Shown piece by piece: positions 8,216 through 16,191 of a stretch of 64,000 nt of DNA. The DNA comes from JACVRW01 sp963739095 (GTDB lineage: Bacteria > Actinomycetota > Thermoleophilia > Solirubrobacterales > Thermoleophilaceae): positions 62,001 through 126,000 of the forward strand of contig CAVTZF010000029.1 of NCBI GenBank assembly GCA_963739095.1, given 5' to 3'. Each line of letters starts with the position of its first letter. Position 1 is the stretch's first letter. A model generated the notes under the pieces. The model was not told where the DNA came from. It did not search any database and was given only the letters and a program-made list of their open reading frames with translations. A program made the position numbers and the translations under genes.

Positions 8216-9118
8216 CTAGGCCGCGATCGCGCCGCGCTGGAGCTGGGACTCGAGCTGCTGCAGGCGCTCGATCCGCTTCTCCATCGGCGGGTGCGTCGAG
8301 AAGAGATTCCGGACAGAACCCTTCACGCTCGCCGGCACGATGAAGAACGCGTTCAGGCGCTCCGCCTCGCGCAGGTCGTTGGTCGGCACGGTCTGCATCG
8401 CCCCTGAGATCTTCACCAGCGCCGATGCGAGCGCGCTCGGGCGTCCCGTGACGATCGCTGCGCCCCGGTCGGCCGCGAACTCGCGGTAGCGCGACAGGGT
8501 CATCATCAGGAAGAAGGAGAGGATGTAGACGAGGAAGGACACGAGCAGCACGACCAGGATGCTCGGGTTGTCGTCGTCGTTGCCACCGCCGAAGAAGAAG
8601 CCGAACTGCAGCATGATCGCCGCGAGGCTCGCGAAGAAGCTGGCGATGGTCATGATCAGCACGTCGCGGTGCTTCACGTGCGAGAGCTCGTGCGCCATCA
8701 CGCCCTCGAGCTCGCTGGGCGACAGGACACCCATGATCCCGGTGGTCGCGCAGACGGTGGCGCTCTTCTGAGAGCGGCCGAGTGCGAATGCGTTCGGCAT
8801 CGGTGTGTCCGCAACGGCGATCTTCGGCTTGGGGAGGTCAGCCTGGATGCAGAGCCGCTCGATCATGGCGTGCAGCCCGGGGGCCTCCTCGGGCGAGACC
8901 TCCTTGGCGCCCATCGCCGAGAGCGCGATCTTGTCCGAGAAGAACAGCTGCGCGGCCGACAGCGCGCCCATCACCACGACGATCGTGACGACGCCGGCGC
9001 CGGCGGCGATCAGGACGACGATGAACACGACATACAGGAGGCCCAGGAGGAACAGCGTCAGCAACATCCGAGCCTGGAGACCTGTGTCGCGAGGGAAGAC
9101 TGCCTTCTGGCGTGCCAT
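8216..9118 (-). CDS. htpX: Membrane zinc metalloprotease HtpX
   Basis: A 300-residue M48 peptidase that degrades misfolded membrane proteins. Two N-terminal transmembrane helices (about 18-40, 42-60) precede the cytoplasmic catalytic part with the zinc motif HELSH (His143, Glu144, His147) and third ligand Glu213 in YREFAADRGA; two more hydrophobic segments (about 154-175 and 187-207) follow the zinc helix. The TPMPNAFALGRS loop is typical. PspAB follows it, consistent with a shared envelope-stress function. Start ATG 9118, close to the family's usual length. Confidence 0.94.
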   Translation of the reverse strand: MARQKAVFPRDTGLQARMLLTLFLLGLLYVVFIVVLIAAGAGVVTIVVVMGALSAAQLFFSDKIALSAMGAKEVSPEEAPGLHAMIERLCIQADLPKPKIAVADTPMPNAFALGRSQKSATVCATTGIMGVLSPSELEGVMAHELSHVKHRDVLIMTIASFFASLAAIMLQFGFFFGGGNDDDNPSILVVLLVSFLVYILSFFLMMTLSRYREFAADRGAAIVTGRPSALASALVKISGAMQTVPTNDLREAERLNAFFIVPASVKGSVRNLFSTHPPMEKRIERLQQLESQLQRGAIAA

Positions 9119-9173
9119 TGCGTTGAAGGTTAGTGAGTGGCTGCACGCCGCCTTGCAAGTCGAGGAAAACGCC

Positions 9174-9201
9174 TTGCGGAGGCGACCTCCCTTGCTATTC
9201 T
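9174..9201 (+). promoter_or_regulatory. Possible promoter of the M23 peptidase gene
   Basis: TTGCGG (9174-9179) and TATTCT (9196-9201) are separated by 16 bases, a reasonable sigma-A-type pair in an AT-richer patch. It would leave a leader of about 65-70 bases before ATG 9275, beginning with the hairpin GCCCG-cgttc-CGGGC (9202-9216). No strong Shine-Dalgarno precedes the ATG. Prediction only. Confidence 0.3.
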
Positions 9202-9274
9202 GCCCGCGTTCCGGGCGCTCATTTTCCCTGCATAGAACTGAAAACGGGGGGAACCCGACGGCGCCCGGCCTCCG

Positions 9275-10435
9275 ATGAAGAAGACCTTCCTGCTTCCCAT
9301 AGCGCTGACCCTGTGCGCCTACCTGCTGCTGCCGATGCCGGGGCTCTCGGCCCCCCTGTCCGATCGGATTGAGAAGAAGCAGGCCCAGATCGAAGACAAG
9401 AAGCAGCAGGAGGGCGTTCTCACGACGACGATCCAGCGCTTCAACACAAGGATCGCCGCCGTTCAGGGCGAGATCGGCGCCACCCAGAAGCGGCTCGACC
9501 GCGCGCAGGCGAGCCTCGACGCCCAGAAGGCGGAGCTGCTCGAGGTGCGCGACCAGCTCGAGGAGGCGCGTGACCGGCTCGAGCGGCTGCGCTCCGAGCT
9601 GGCGACCGCGCGCAAGGTCCTTGCGGCGCGGCTGGTCGAGATCTACAAGGCCGACTCGCCCGACGCGCTGACCGTCGTCCTCGAGGCCGACGGCTTCGGC
9701 GACCTGCTCGAGCAGGCGGAGTTCTTGGAGCGGATCTCGGAGCAGGACCGCGAGATCACCGACGACGTGCGTGTGCTGCGCGACCGCGCCGAGGACCAGG
9801 CGATCAAGCTCGCGAAGCTCGAGGAGCGCGAGCAGCTCGCGGCCGAGCGGATCCTGCGCTGGCGCGATCAGATCGCGGCCGTCCAGGGACAGCTCGTGAG
9901 CTCCCGCGACGAGCTCGCCTCGGCGCGCTCGAACAGGCGCAGCGCGCTAGGCCAGGTGCGCAGCAGCCGGGTCGCGCTCGAGGGCGACCTGCGCGCGCTC
10001 GAGGCGGAGCAGGCGCGGGTGACCGCCGCGCTGCGGGGTGCGCCGGCGCCCGGGCCGATCCGCCAGGGCAGCGGTTCGCTGATCTGGCCGGTCAACGGGC
10101 CGGTCGTGTCGCCCTTCGGCATGCGCTGGGGCCGTCTGCACGCGGGCCTCGACATCGCCGTCCCGAGCGGCACGCCGATCCGCGCGGCGGACTCCGGGCG
10201 CGTGGCGCTCATGGGCTGGGTGGGCGGCTACGGCAACTACACCTGCATCCAGCACAACGCGAGCCTGTCGACGTGCTACGCGCACCAGTCGAGCTTCGCG
10301 ACCTCGAACGGCGCGAACGTGAGCCAGGGCCAGGTGATCGGCTACGTCGGCTGCACCGGCCACTGCTTCGGCGACCACCTGCATTTCGAGACCCGCGTCG
10401 GCGGCTCGCCGGTCGACCCGCTCGGCTACCTATAG
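9275..10435 (+). CDS. Secreted coiled-coil M23 (LytM) endopeptidase
   Basis: A 386-residue cell-wall hydrolase or hydrolase activator of the EnvC/NlpD type. A signal peptide (about residues 1-25) is followed by two long coiled coils (about 28-120 and 145-245) and a C-terminal LytM domain. The zinc-binding residues are all present: HxxxD as HAGLD (His289, Asp293) and HxH as HLHFE (His368, His370), so it should be an active peptidase cutting peptidoglycan cross-links rather than a degenerate activator. It is divergent from htpX. Length and order match actinobacterial secreted M23 proteins. Confidence 0.93.
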   Translation: MKKTFLLPIALTLCAYLLLPMPGLSAPLSDRIEKKQAQIEDKKQQEGVLTTTIQRFNTRIAAVQGEIGATQKRLDRAQASLDAQKAELLEVRDQLEEARDRLERLRSELATARKVLAARLVEIYKADSPDALTVVLEADGFGDLLEQAEFLERISEQDREITDDVRVLRDRAEDQAIKLAKLEEREQLAAERILRWRDQIAAVQGQLVSSRDELASARSNRRSALGQVRSSRVALEGDLRALEAEQARVTAALRGAPAPGPIRQGSGSLIWPVNGPVVSPFGMRWGRLHAGLDIAVPSGTPIRAADSGRVALMGWVGGYGNYTCIQHNASLSTCYAHQSSFATSNGANVSQGQVIGYVGCTGHCFGDHLHFETRVGGSPVDPLGYL

Positions 10436-10441
10436 GGGTCG

Positions 10442-10507
10442 ATGACCCGGCTCTTCACGGGCGTCGCGGCGGTGCTCGCCGTGGCGACGATCGTGGGCTG
10501 TCGCTGA
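10442..10507 (+). CDS. Possible 21-residue hydrophobic micro-ORF
   Basis: Six bases after the M23 stop, ATG 10442 opens a 21-codon frame, MTRLFTGVAAVLAVATIVGC followed by Arg and TGA. It resembles a lipoprotein signal peptide ending at its lipobox cysteine (IVGC). It could be a tiny membrane peptide, or the stub of a lipoprotein truncated by mutation; the following 50 bases also remain hydrophobic in another frame (LVLAGMLIGALGV), which would fit a frameshifted remnant. No Shine-Dalgarno is evident. Confidence 0.2.
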   Translation: MTRLFTGVAAVLAVATIVGCR

Positions 10508-10560
10508 AGGGCCTGGTGCTCGCGGGCATGCTGATCGGTGCGCTCGGCGTGCGCACTGAG

Positions 10561-12270
10561 TCAGGGACGGAAGCGGCCGAGCCGCTTGATGCCGCAGTTG
10601 CCGTTGCGGTCACAGGCGGTGGCGACCAGCACGTTGGCGCGCGTGCCGCGCAGGCGTACGTCCCTCGAGATCGGAATCCGCCGGCTGCGCGTCAGGGAGT
10701 CGAAGCTGCGGCCGCCGTTGCGCGAGACGACGAGGCGGTAGGTGATCCTGCCGGCGAGCTCCCGGCCCTGCTCGGTGCGGTCGGTCGTCGTCCGCATCCG
10801 CACACGCACCGTGTCGCCGACGCGCCGCGCGCTGCCGCGCGCGACCGGCGCCGTCACGTCGTAACGGCGCGCGAGCGCCGTGGCGGCCGCGCCGTCGACG
10901 ACGCCGGCGCCCGTGAACTCGTTCCAGCCGCTCGCGATCGTCTGGCGCGCCGAGCGGGTCATCACCTCGGCGACCTGCTCGGAGGCGAGTCGCGGCTCGA
11001 CCTGCCAGACGAGCGCCGCGATCCCCGAGACGATGGGGGCGGAGAAGCTCGTGCCCTCCGCGTACGCGTAGCGCCCCTCCGCCATCGGGAAGATTCGCGA
11101 GCAGGACAGCGGGTCGTCCCAGGCGGTCCCGGCCCCGGCGGGCAGGGTCGACAGCACGCCGGTCTCGCAACCGGTCGGGCCGGCCCCCGGTGCGGCGATG
11201 CTGACGAACTCGTTGTGAGTCGAGAACGGCGCGACCGCCCCGTTCGGGCGCGTGGCGCCCACCGACAGGCCGATGCCCGTGTCGCCGCGGCTGCCGCCGA
11301 TGGCCGCCGCGGGGAATTCGAGCGGGTTGCCGGAGAGGCCGTTGTTGCCGGACGCCGCGACGGGCAGCACGTCGTTGAAGAAGGCCGCGGCGAGCGCGCG
11401 CGCCTGGCTATGGGTGAACCCCCGACCGGCGAGGCTCATGTTGATGATGTCGGCGCCGGCCCGGATCGAGAACTCGATGCCGCGAATCAGGTCGCTGACG
11501 CTGAAGCTGCCGTCGCGCGAGGCTCGCACCGCCACCAGTCGCGTGGTGCCTGCCACGCCCTTGCCGCCGATGCCGTTGCCGTCGACCGCGGCGATCAGGC
11601 CGCTGACGAAGGTGCCGTGGCCGACGAAGTCGCTCACGTCGGCGTTGCGGGTGCGTGTGTCGAAGGTCCGGGCGATGCGGCCGGCGAGCTCCGGATGGCT
11701 CACGTCCACGCCGGTGTCGATCACGGCCACGGACCGCTGCGAGCCGCCGCCCGCGGTGGCCAGCGCCTCGGCCGCCCGGACGTCGTCGTAGAACCAGGTG
11801 AACTTGACGCCGGTGGCCGGATCGACCGCGTCGAAGGGGTCGGCGCTGACGTGCAGGGTGCGGTCCGGCTCGACGTAGGCGACGCGCGGGTCGCCGCGCA
11901 GCGCCGCGACCAGGGCTGACCCGGAGGGCGCGCGGGCAGCCAGCACGCCGACCGTCCCGAACGGCTCGGGGTCGGCGCCCAGCCGCCGCAGCTTCGCGGC
12001 GAGGGCCGGCACGTCGGCGTGCGAGCGCGCCCCGACCAGCACGCGCGCGGGCCGGTTCGTACGCGCGATGGCGGCGGCGGCGTGCGCTGCGGCGGTGCGG
12101 TCGGGGAGTGGCAGCGGCACAGCCGCGCCGCTCGCCGCACGCGCCTGCCGGCTGACGACCTCGCGCAGGGCGACCCGGTCCTCGACCGCGTCGGATGCCT
12201 CGGCTACTGCCGGCGCCAGCGGCGCCGCACAGGCAAGAATGGCCAGCAGCGCCCGTCGCACCGATTGCAT
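10561..12270 (-). CDS. Secreted subtilisin-like serine protease (S8)
   Basis: A 569-residue extracellular protease. Start ATG 12270 gives a clean signal peptide (MQSVRRALLAILACAAPLAP); a longer frame upstream is less likely. A propeptide-like region (about 60-160, including ALRGDPRVAYVEPDRTLHVS) precedes the catalytic domain with Asp185 in VAVIDTGVD, His218 in GHGTFVSG and Ser408 in GTSFSAP, so the triad is complete. An Asn oxyanion residue is in AASGNNG. The last about 110 residues form a beta-rich domain. Convergent with the M23 region and divergent from lgt. Confidence 0.93.
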   Translation of the reverse strand: MQSVRRALLAILACAAPLAPAVAEASDAVEDRVALREVVSRQARAASGAAVPLPLPDRTAAAHAAAAIARTNRPARVLVGARSHADVPALAAKLRRLGADPEPFGTVGVLAARAPSGSALVAALRGDPRVAYVEPDRTLHVSADPFDAVDPATGVKFTWFYDDVRAAEALATAGGGSQRSVAVIDTGVDVSHPELAGRIARTFDTRTRNADVSDFVGHGTFVSGLIAAVDGNGIGGKGVAGTTRLVAVRASRDGSFSVSDLIRGIEFSIRAGADIINMSLAGRGFTHSQARALAAAFFNDVLPVAASGNNGLSGNPLEFPAAAIGGSRGDTGIGLSVGATRPNGAVAPFSTHNEFVSIAAPGAGPTGCETGVLSTLPAGAGTAWDDPLSCSRIFPMAEGRYAYAEGTSFSAPIVSGIAALVWQVEPRLASEQVAEVMTRSARQTIASGWNEFTGAGVVDGAAATALARRYDVTAPVARGSARRVGDTVRVRMRTTTDRTEQGRELAGRITYRLVVSRNGGRSFDSLTRSRRIPISRDVRLRGTRANVLVATACDRNGNCGIKRLGRFRP

Positions 12271-12309
12271 GGTAGGGGAGCGCAAGCGCCTCGCTAGCCT
12301 GCCGCACTG

Positions 12310-13062
12310 GTGCAGCCTGAGATCCATATCGGCCCGCTCGACCTGCAGACATTCGGCATCTGCTTCGCGTTCGGGTTCCTGGCTGCCGGCGCGATCGTCA
12401 ATCGCCGGCTGCGCGAGCTCGGCAAGCCGCGCGATTGGGCATACGAGATCGTCTTCGCGTCGCTCATCGGCGGCCTCGTCGGGTCGCGGCTCGACTACCT
12501 GTTCCAGAACTGGGACCAGGTCTCCGACGACCTGCTCGGGAACATCTTCTCCGGCTCAGGGCTGGTCTGGTTCGGAGGCCTGGTGGGCGGCGCGCTCGGA
12601 GTGATCCTCTGGGCGGCCTGGCGGCGCTGGCTGACCTGGCAGATGTTCGACGTCAACTGCGTGCCGCTCGCCGTGGGCTACGCGATCGGCCGGATCGGCT
12701 GCCAGCTGTCGGGCGACGGGGACTACGGCATCGCGTCCGACCTGCCGTGGGCGATGGCCTACCCGGACGGAACGGTCCCGACAACCGAGGAAGTGCACCC
12801 GACACCGGTGTACGAGACGGTGGCGATCGGGATCGGGGCGCTCGTGCTCTGGCACCTGCGCGACCGCTTCGCGCCCGGCGTGCTGTTCGGCCTCTACCTG
12901 ATGCTGGCGGGCGGCGAGCGCTTCCTGGTCGAGTTCATCCGCCGCAACGACGCGGTGGTCGCCGGCCTCACGCAGCCCCAGCTGATCAGCCTGGCGCTGC
13001 TGGCGCTCGGCGCGGCGATCGTGATGGTGCGCCGGGCCGCGCCGCGCGTCGTGCCCGCGTAG
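12310..13062 (+). CDS. lgt: Prolipoprotein diacylglyceryl transferase Lgt
   Basis: A 250-residue membrane enzyme that moves diacylglycerol from phosphatidylglycerol to the lipobox cysteine of prolipoproteins, the first step of lipoprotein maturation. It starts at GTG 12310. Seven hydrophobic helices can be traced; the signature region reads AIGRIGCQLSGDGDYG, a recognised variant of GRIGNF.NGE, with the conserved Arg and Gly, and HPTPVYE follows. Several lipoproteins in the window (2157, 40377) would be substrates. The last 77 bases overlap the 3' end of the convergent zinc-type permease gene. Confidence 0.92.
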   Translation: MQPEIHIGPLDLQTFGICFAFGFLAAGAIVNRRLRELGKPRDWAYEIVFASLIGGLVGSRLDYLFQNWDQVSDDLLGNIFSGSGLVWFGGLVGGALGVILWAAWRRWLTWQMFDVNCVPLAVGYAIGRIGCQLSGDGDYGIASDLPWAMAYPDGTVPTTEEVHPTPVYETVAIGIGALVLWHLRDRFAPGVLFGLYLMLAGGERFLVEFIRRNDAVVAGLTQPQLISLALLALGAAIVMVRRAAPRVVPA

Positions 13063-13864
13063 GCAGGGCGGCCCCGAGCGCGGCCGCCGCGCAGAGCGCG
13101 AGCGCGACCGACGCGCCGGCGGCGCTGTCGGCGTGGAACGAGATCTCGATGCCAACCGCCCCGGCAACCACGGCGAGCGCGGCGCCGGCCAGCATCGCCC
13201 TGCCGGGGGTGCCCGCGTGCCGGCGCACCGCGACCGGCGGCGCGACGAGCACGGCGAGCACGAGCAGCGCGCCGAGCCCCTGGACCGCGACCGCGACCGC
13301 GAGCGCGAGCATCGCCAGCAGCGCGAGCCGCAGCAGCGCGGGGCGCGCGCCGAGCGCGGCCGCACCCGCGCTGTCGAACGCGGCGAGCGAGAGCGGGCGG
13401 TGCAGGGCCGCGAGCGCCACGCCGCCGGCCATGAGCAGGAGGGCGGCGGCGACGAGGTCGCCGTCCGTCACGCCCAGCGGGTCGCCGAAGAGCAGCTCCT
13501 CGAGCCGTTTGGGGCTGTCCGGCAGGAAGGCGAGTAGCGCGCCCAGCCCGACCAGCCCGGTCACGGCGACCGCCGTGCCGGCGTCCGGCCCGATCCGCTC
13601 GTCGCGGAGCGCGAGCGCAAGCAGCGCGGCGGCGGCGAGCGCGCCACCAACGGCACCGAGCAGGAGCGGTGCCCCGGCGATCGTCGCGAGCACGAGCCCC
13701 GGCAGCAGCCCGTGCGCGAGCGACTCGGCGCTGTAGGCGAGCCGCTCGGTCACGACCCAGAAGCCGAGCGCGCCGCAGAACGCGCCGATCAGCGCGACCT
13801 CGAGGAGCGCGCGCCGGCCGATGCCGGACTGGACTGGGCCGAGGATGAAGTCGAGCACCTCCAT
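12986..13864 (-). CDS. znuB: Metal (zinc-type) ABC transporter permease, ABC-3 family
   Basis: A 292-residue ABC-3 family permease with eight or nine hydrophobic helices, e.g. ALIGAFCGALGFWVVTERLA and GLGALLVLAVLVAPPVAV, the latter being the conserved family segment. Its C-terminus is a basic, Arg/Pro-rich tail that lies antisense to the end of lgt. It is the last gene of a three-gene operon with an ATPase and a second permease behind a Zur-like palindrome, so zinc uptake is the likely role; manganese cannot be excluded from the sequence. Confidence 0.85.
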   Translation of the reverse strand: MEVLDFILGPVQSGIGRRALLEVALIGAFCGALGFWVVTERLAYSAESLAHGLLPGLVLATIAGAPLLLGAVGGALAAAALLALALRDERIGPDAGTAVAVTGLVGLGALLAFLPDSPKRLEELLFGDPLGVTDGDLVAAALLLMAGGVALAALHRPLSLAAFDSAGAAALGARPALLRLALLAMLALAVAVAVQGLGALLVLAVLVAPPVAVRRHAGTPGRAMLAGAALAVVAGAVGIEISFHADSAAGASVALALCAAAALGAALPTRARRAARPGAPSRSPRRAPAAPG

Positions 13865-13865
13865 C

Positions 13866-14615
13866 TCAGTGCTCGCCGTGCTCGTGGTGCTGGATCGTGA
13901 CCGCCCGCTTGGGGCCGCCCTCTTCGAGCACGATCATCTCGCTCCCGTAGGTGGCCTCGAGCGTGCGCCGGTCGAGCACCTCGGTGGGCGGGCCGAACGC
14001 CACCTGACGGCCGTGCAGGCATAGAACGCGGTCGAAGGTACGGGCGCTCTCGACGTCGTGGCTCGACACGAGCAGCGTCCGGCCCTCGGCGCGCAGCTCC
14101 TCGAACACGCCGGCGATCAGCGCGGCGCTCCCCGGGTCGACCCCCGACAGCGGCTCGTCGAGCAGCAGGAGGCGGGCGTCCTGCACGAGCGCGCGTGCCA
14201 GCAGGGCGCGCTGGCGCTGGCCACCGGAGAGCTCGCCGAAGCGCGTGCGGGCGCGGTCAGCGAGGCCGACGCGCTCGAGCGCGGCCGCTGCCGCCGTCCG
14301 GTCGGCGCCGCGCGGCGGCAGCCACCAGCGCCCGCGCGCGAGCGTCCCCATCAGCGCGACGTCGAGCGCCGAGACCGGGAAGTCGAGCCGTGTGCGCTCG
14401 GTCTGGGCGACGTAGGCGGGGCGGCCCGCGCCCTCCACGTTCCCGGACTCCGGGGCGAGCTCGCCGAGCAGTACGCGGAAGAGCGTGGTCTTGCCGCCGC
14501 CGTTGGGGCCGAGGACGCAGACTGTCTGGCCCGGCTCGGCCTCGAAGCTCACGTCGCGGAGCACGGGTGGGCCGCCGTAGCCCGCGCTGAGCCCCGCGAC
14601 GCGCAGCGCGCTCAT
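13866..14615 (-). CDS. znuC: Metal (zinc-type) ABC transporter ATP-binding protein
   Basis: A 249-residue ATPase that would energise metal uptake by the flanking permeases. Walker A is GPNGGGKTT, the signature LSGGQRQRALLARAL and Walker B LLLLDEPLSG are intact. The C-terminus ends in IQHHEHGEH, a His-rich stretch that can bind metal. ATG 14615 overlaps the upstream permease stop, and one base separates its stop from the start of the downstream permease, so all three are coupled. Role in zinc uptake inferred from family and the upstream Zur-like site. Confidence 0.9.
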   Translation of the reverse strand: MSALRVAGLSAGYGGPPVLRDVSFEAEPGQTVCVLGPNGGGKTTLFRVLLGELAPESGNVEGAGRPAYVAQTERTRLDFPVSALDVALMGTLARGRWWLPPRGADRTAAAAALERVGLADRARTRFGELSGGQRQRALLARALVQDARLLLLDEPLSGVDPGSAALIAGVFEELRAEGRTLLVSSHDVESARTFDRVLCLHGRQVAFGPPTEVLDRRTLEATYGSEMIVLEEGGPKRAVTIQHHEHGEH

Positions 14616-15415
14616 CGCGTGCTCACCAGCGCGATCACGAGGTAGGTGCCCGCGCCCAGCAGGGCGACCGGCGGGCCGGGCGGCACGTCGAGCCAGTAGG
14701 CGAGGTAGAGGCCGAGCACGCCCTCGGCCAGCGCCAGCGCGAGCGCCAAGCCGATCAGCGCCGGCACGCTCTTCGCCACGAGCCGCGCGGCGGCCGCGGG
14801 CAGCACGTAGATCGCCGTGACGAGCAGGACGCCGACGGCGGGGATCGCCGCCACGGCGGCCACCGCGACGAGTGCGAGCAGCAGGAAGTCGGCAATCCCG
14901 GCCGGCAGGCCGAGCGTGCCCGCCGAATCGGGGTCGAAGGTCAGCGCCGCCCACGCCCGTCCGAGCGTGAGCGTGGCGATCGCCGCCAGCGCCGCGGCGG
15001 CCGCCGACAGCGCGATGTCGATCCCCTCCAGCCCGAGCAGCGTCCCGAACAGCAGCCGGTCGACGGCGGCGCCGGATTCGAACACGTCGCTGGCGAGGAT
15101 CACGCCGCCGGCGAGGCAGGCGACCAGCAGCAGCGCGGTGGCCTCGCTCGGCTCACGGCCGGCGCGGCCGGCGCGCTCGACGCCGCCCGCGTAACCGAGC
15201 GCCACCGCGACGCCCGCCAGCGTCGGGCTCACGCCCGAGGCGTCCGCGGCGACGAGGCCGGGGAAGGTGGCGGAGCCGACCGCGTGCGAGAAGAACGCGA
15301 GCCGGCGCAGAACGATCCACGCGCCCAGGATCCCACCCGCGATTCCGAGCAGGACCAGCTCGACGAGCGCGTCGCGCAGGAAGGGGAGATCGGCGAGATC
15401 GAGGGGCGACGGCAC
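14612..15415 (-). CDS. znuB: Metal (zinc-type) ABC transporter permease, ABC-3 family
   Basis: A 267-residue ABC-3 family permease, first gene of the transporter operon, starting at GTG 15415. It contains LGAWIVLRRLAFFSHAVGSA, the conserved early segment of this family, and the later GVLLVTAIYVLPAAAARLVA. A second permease two genes on suggests a heterodimeric channel. The start lies 17 bases from a Zur-like palindrome. No substrate-binding protein gene is adjacent; the neighbour on the other side is an unrelated membrane protein. Confidence 0.88.
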   Translation of the reverse strand: MPSPLDLADLPFLRDALVELVLLGIAGGILGAWIVLRRLAFFSHAVGSATFPGLVAADASGVSPTLAGVAVALGYAGGVERAGRAGREPSEATALLLVACLAGGVILASDVFESGAAVDRLLFGTLLGLEGIDIALSAAAAALAAIATLTLGRAWAALTFDPDSAGTLGLPAGIADFLLLALVAVAAVAAIPAVGVLLVTAIYVLPAAAARLVAKSVPALIGLALALALAEGVLGLYLAYWLDVPPGPPVALLGAGTYLVIALVSTR

Positions 15416-15431
15416 CGGCCACAGCCTAAAC

Positions 15432-15444
15432 GAGAATGATTCTC
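15432..15444. promoter_or_regulatory. Zur/Fur-type operator upstream of the zinc-type ABC operon
   Basis: GAGAAT-g-ATTCTC is a perfect 6-1-6 palindrome in the short region between the divergent transporter operon and the 15493 gene, embedded in an AT-rich island. It has the layout of actinobacterial Zur boxes (GAAAATnATTTTC type). A zinc-bound Zur dimer would repress the transporter when zinc is plentiful. Assignment is by pattern and by the neighbouring metal transporter. Confidence 0.6.
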
Positions 15445-15492
15445 ACTTCCGGTTTGGGCCGTACTGACCGCTGGGTAAGTTCGCCTCACGCC

Positions 15493-16191
15493 ATGAGGGC
15501 AACGAAGGCCTACATCGCCGGCCTCGGAACGACCGGAATCCTCATCACCTGCTTCCTGCTGCTGCTCACGGTCGGCAGCGCGCTGGTCGCGTTCGAGGGC
15601 TGGCCCGGCGTCGCCTCCGGCGACGGGCTTCAACGGGTCGTCGTGAAGAACCAGGCGCAGCGCGCCGCGTCGCAGTCGCGGCAAGCCGGGACGGCGCGAC
15701 GGGGCGAACCCGCCGTCGACCGTCGCGGCGAGCGGGCCGCGGAGCGCTCCGAACGCGGCGTCCGGCGCGGCAGCGCCCGGCGCGCCGAGCAGTCACGCAC
15801 GGGCGGGCTGAGTCCCGCGACGGACGATCGCTCGAGCTCAGGCCCGGCCGCCGGCCAGCCGGGTCCCGGCGCAGGCGACGCGCACACGAGTGCCGGCGGC
15901 GGCGCCAAGCGGACGCAGGCTCCAGTCCCGGCTCCGGACGTCGGCAACAACGTCGAGCAGGCGACCGGTGGGCTGGGCGAGACCGTGCAGGGCGCGACGG
16001 GCGGGCTCGGCGACACCGTGCAGGGCGCGACTGGCGGCGTCGGCGACGCCGTGGGCGGCGTCTCGCCCGGGCTCGGCGAGACCGTCTCCGGGACGGGCGA
16101 CGCGGCCGGACAGGTCGTGGACGGCGCCGGTCAGGGCGTCGGCAAGGTCGTCGAGGACACCGGCCGGACCGTGAACGGCCTGCTGCCCTAA
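15493..16191 (+). CDS. Single-pass membrane protein with glycine-rich tandem repeats
   Basis: A 232-residue protein of unknown function. ATG 15493 places a single transmembrane helix (GILITCFLLLLTVGSALVAF) near the N-terminus. The rest is low complexity: an Arg/Ala/Ser-rich region to about residue 130, then tandem 11-residue units GGLGETVQGAT, GGLGDTVQGAT, GGVGDAVGGVS and weaker ones to the end. It is likely anchored with the repeats outside. Similar Gly-rich GLGxTV repeats occur in actinobacterial surface proteins. It is convergent with the hydrolase, overlapping by four bases. Confidence 0.7.
   Translation: MRATKAYIAGLGTTGILITCFLLLLTVGSALVAFEGWPGVASGDGLQRVVVKNQAQRAASQSRQAGTARRGEPAVDRRGERAAERSERGVRRGSARRAEQSRTGGLSPATDDRSSSGPAAGQPGPGAGDAHTSAGGGAKRTQAPVPAPDVGNNVEQATGGLGETVQGATGGLGDTVQGATGGVGDAVGGVSPGLGETVSGTGDAAGQVVDGAGQGVGKVVEDTGRTVNGLLP

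Noticed and set aside
10442..10560. A longer lipoprotein gene spanning the 10442 micro-ORF by a frameshift
   Set aside because: The second hydrophobic stretch ends within 60 bases at the convergent protease gene and no downstream domain exists, so an intact gene is not supported.
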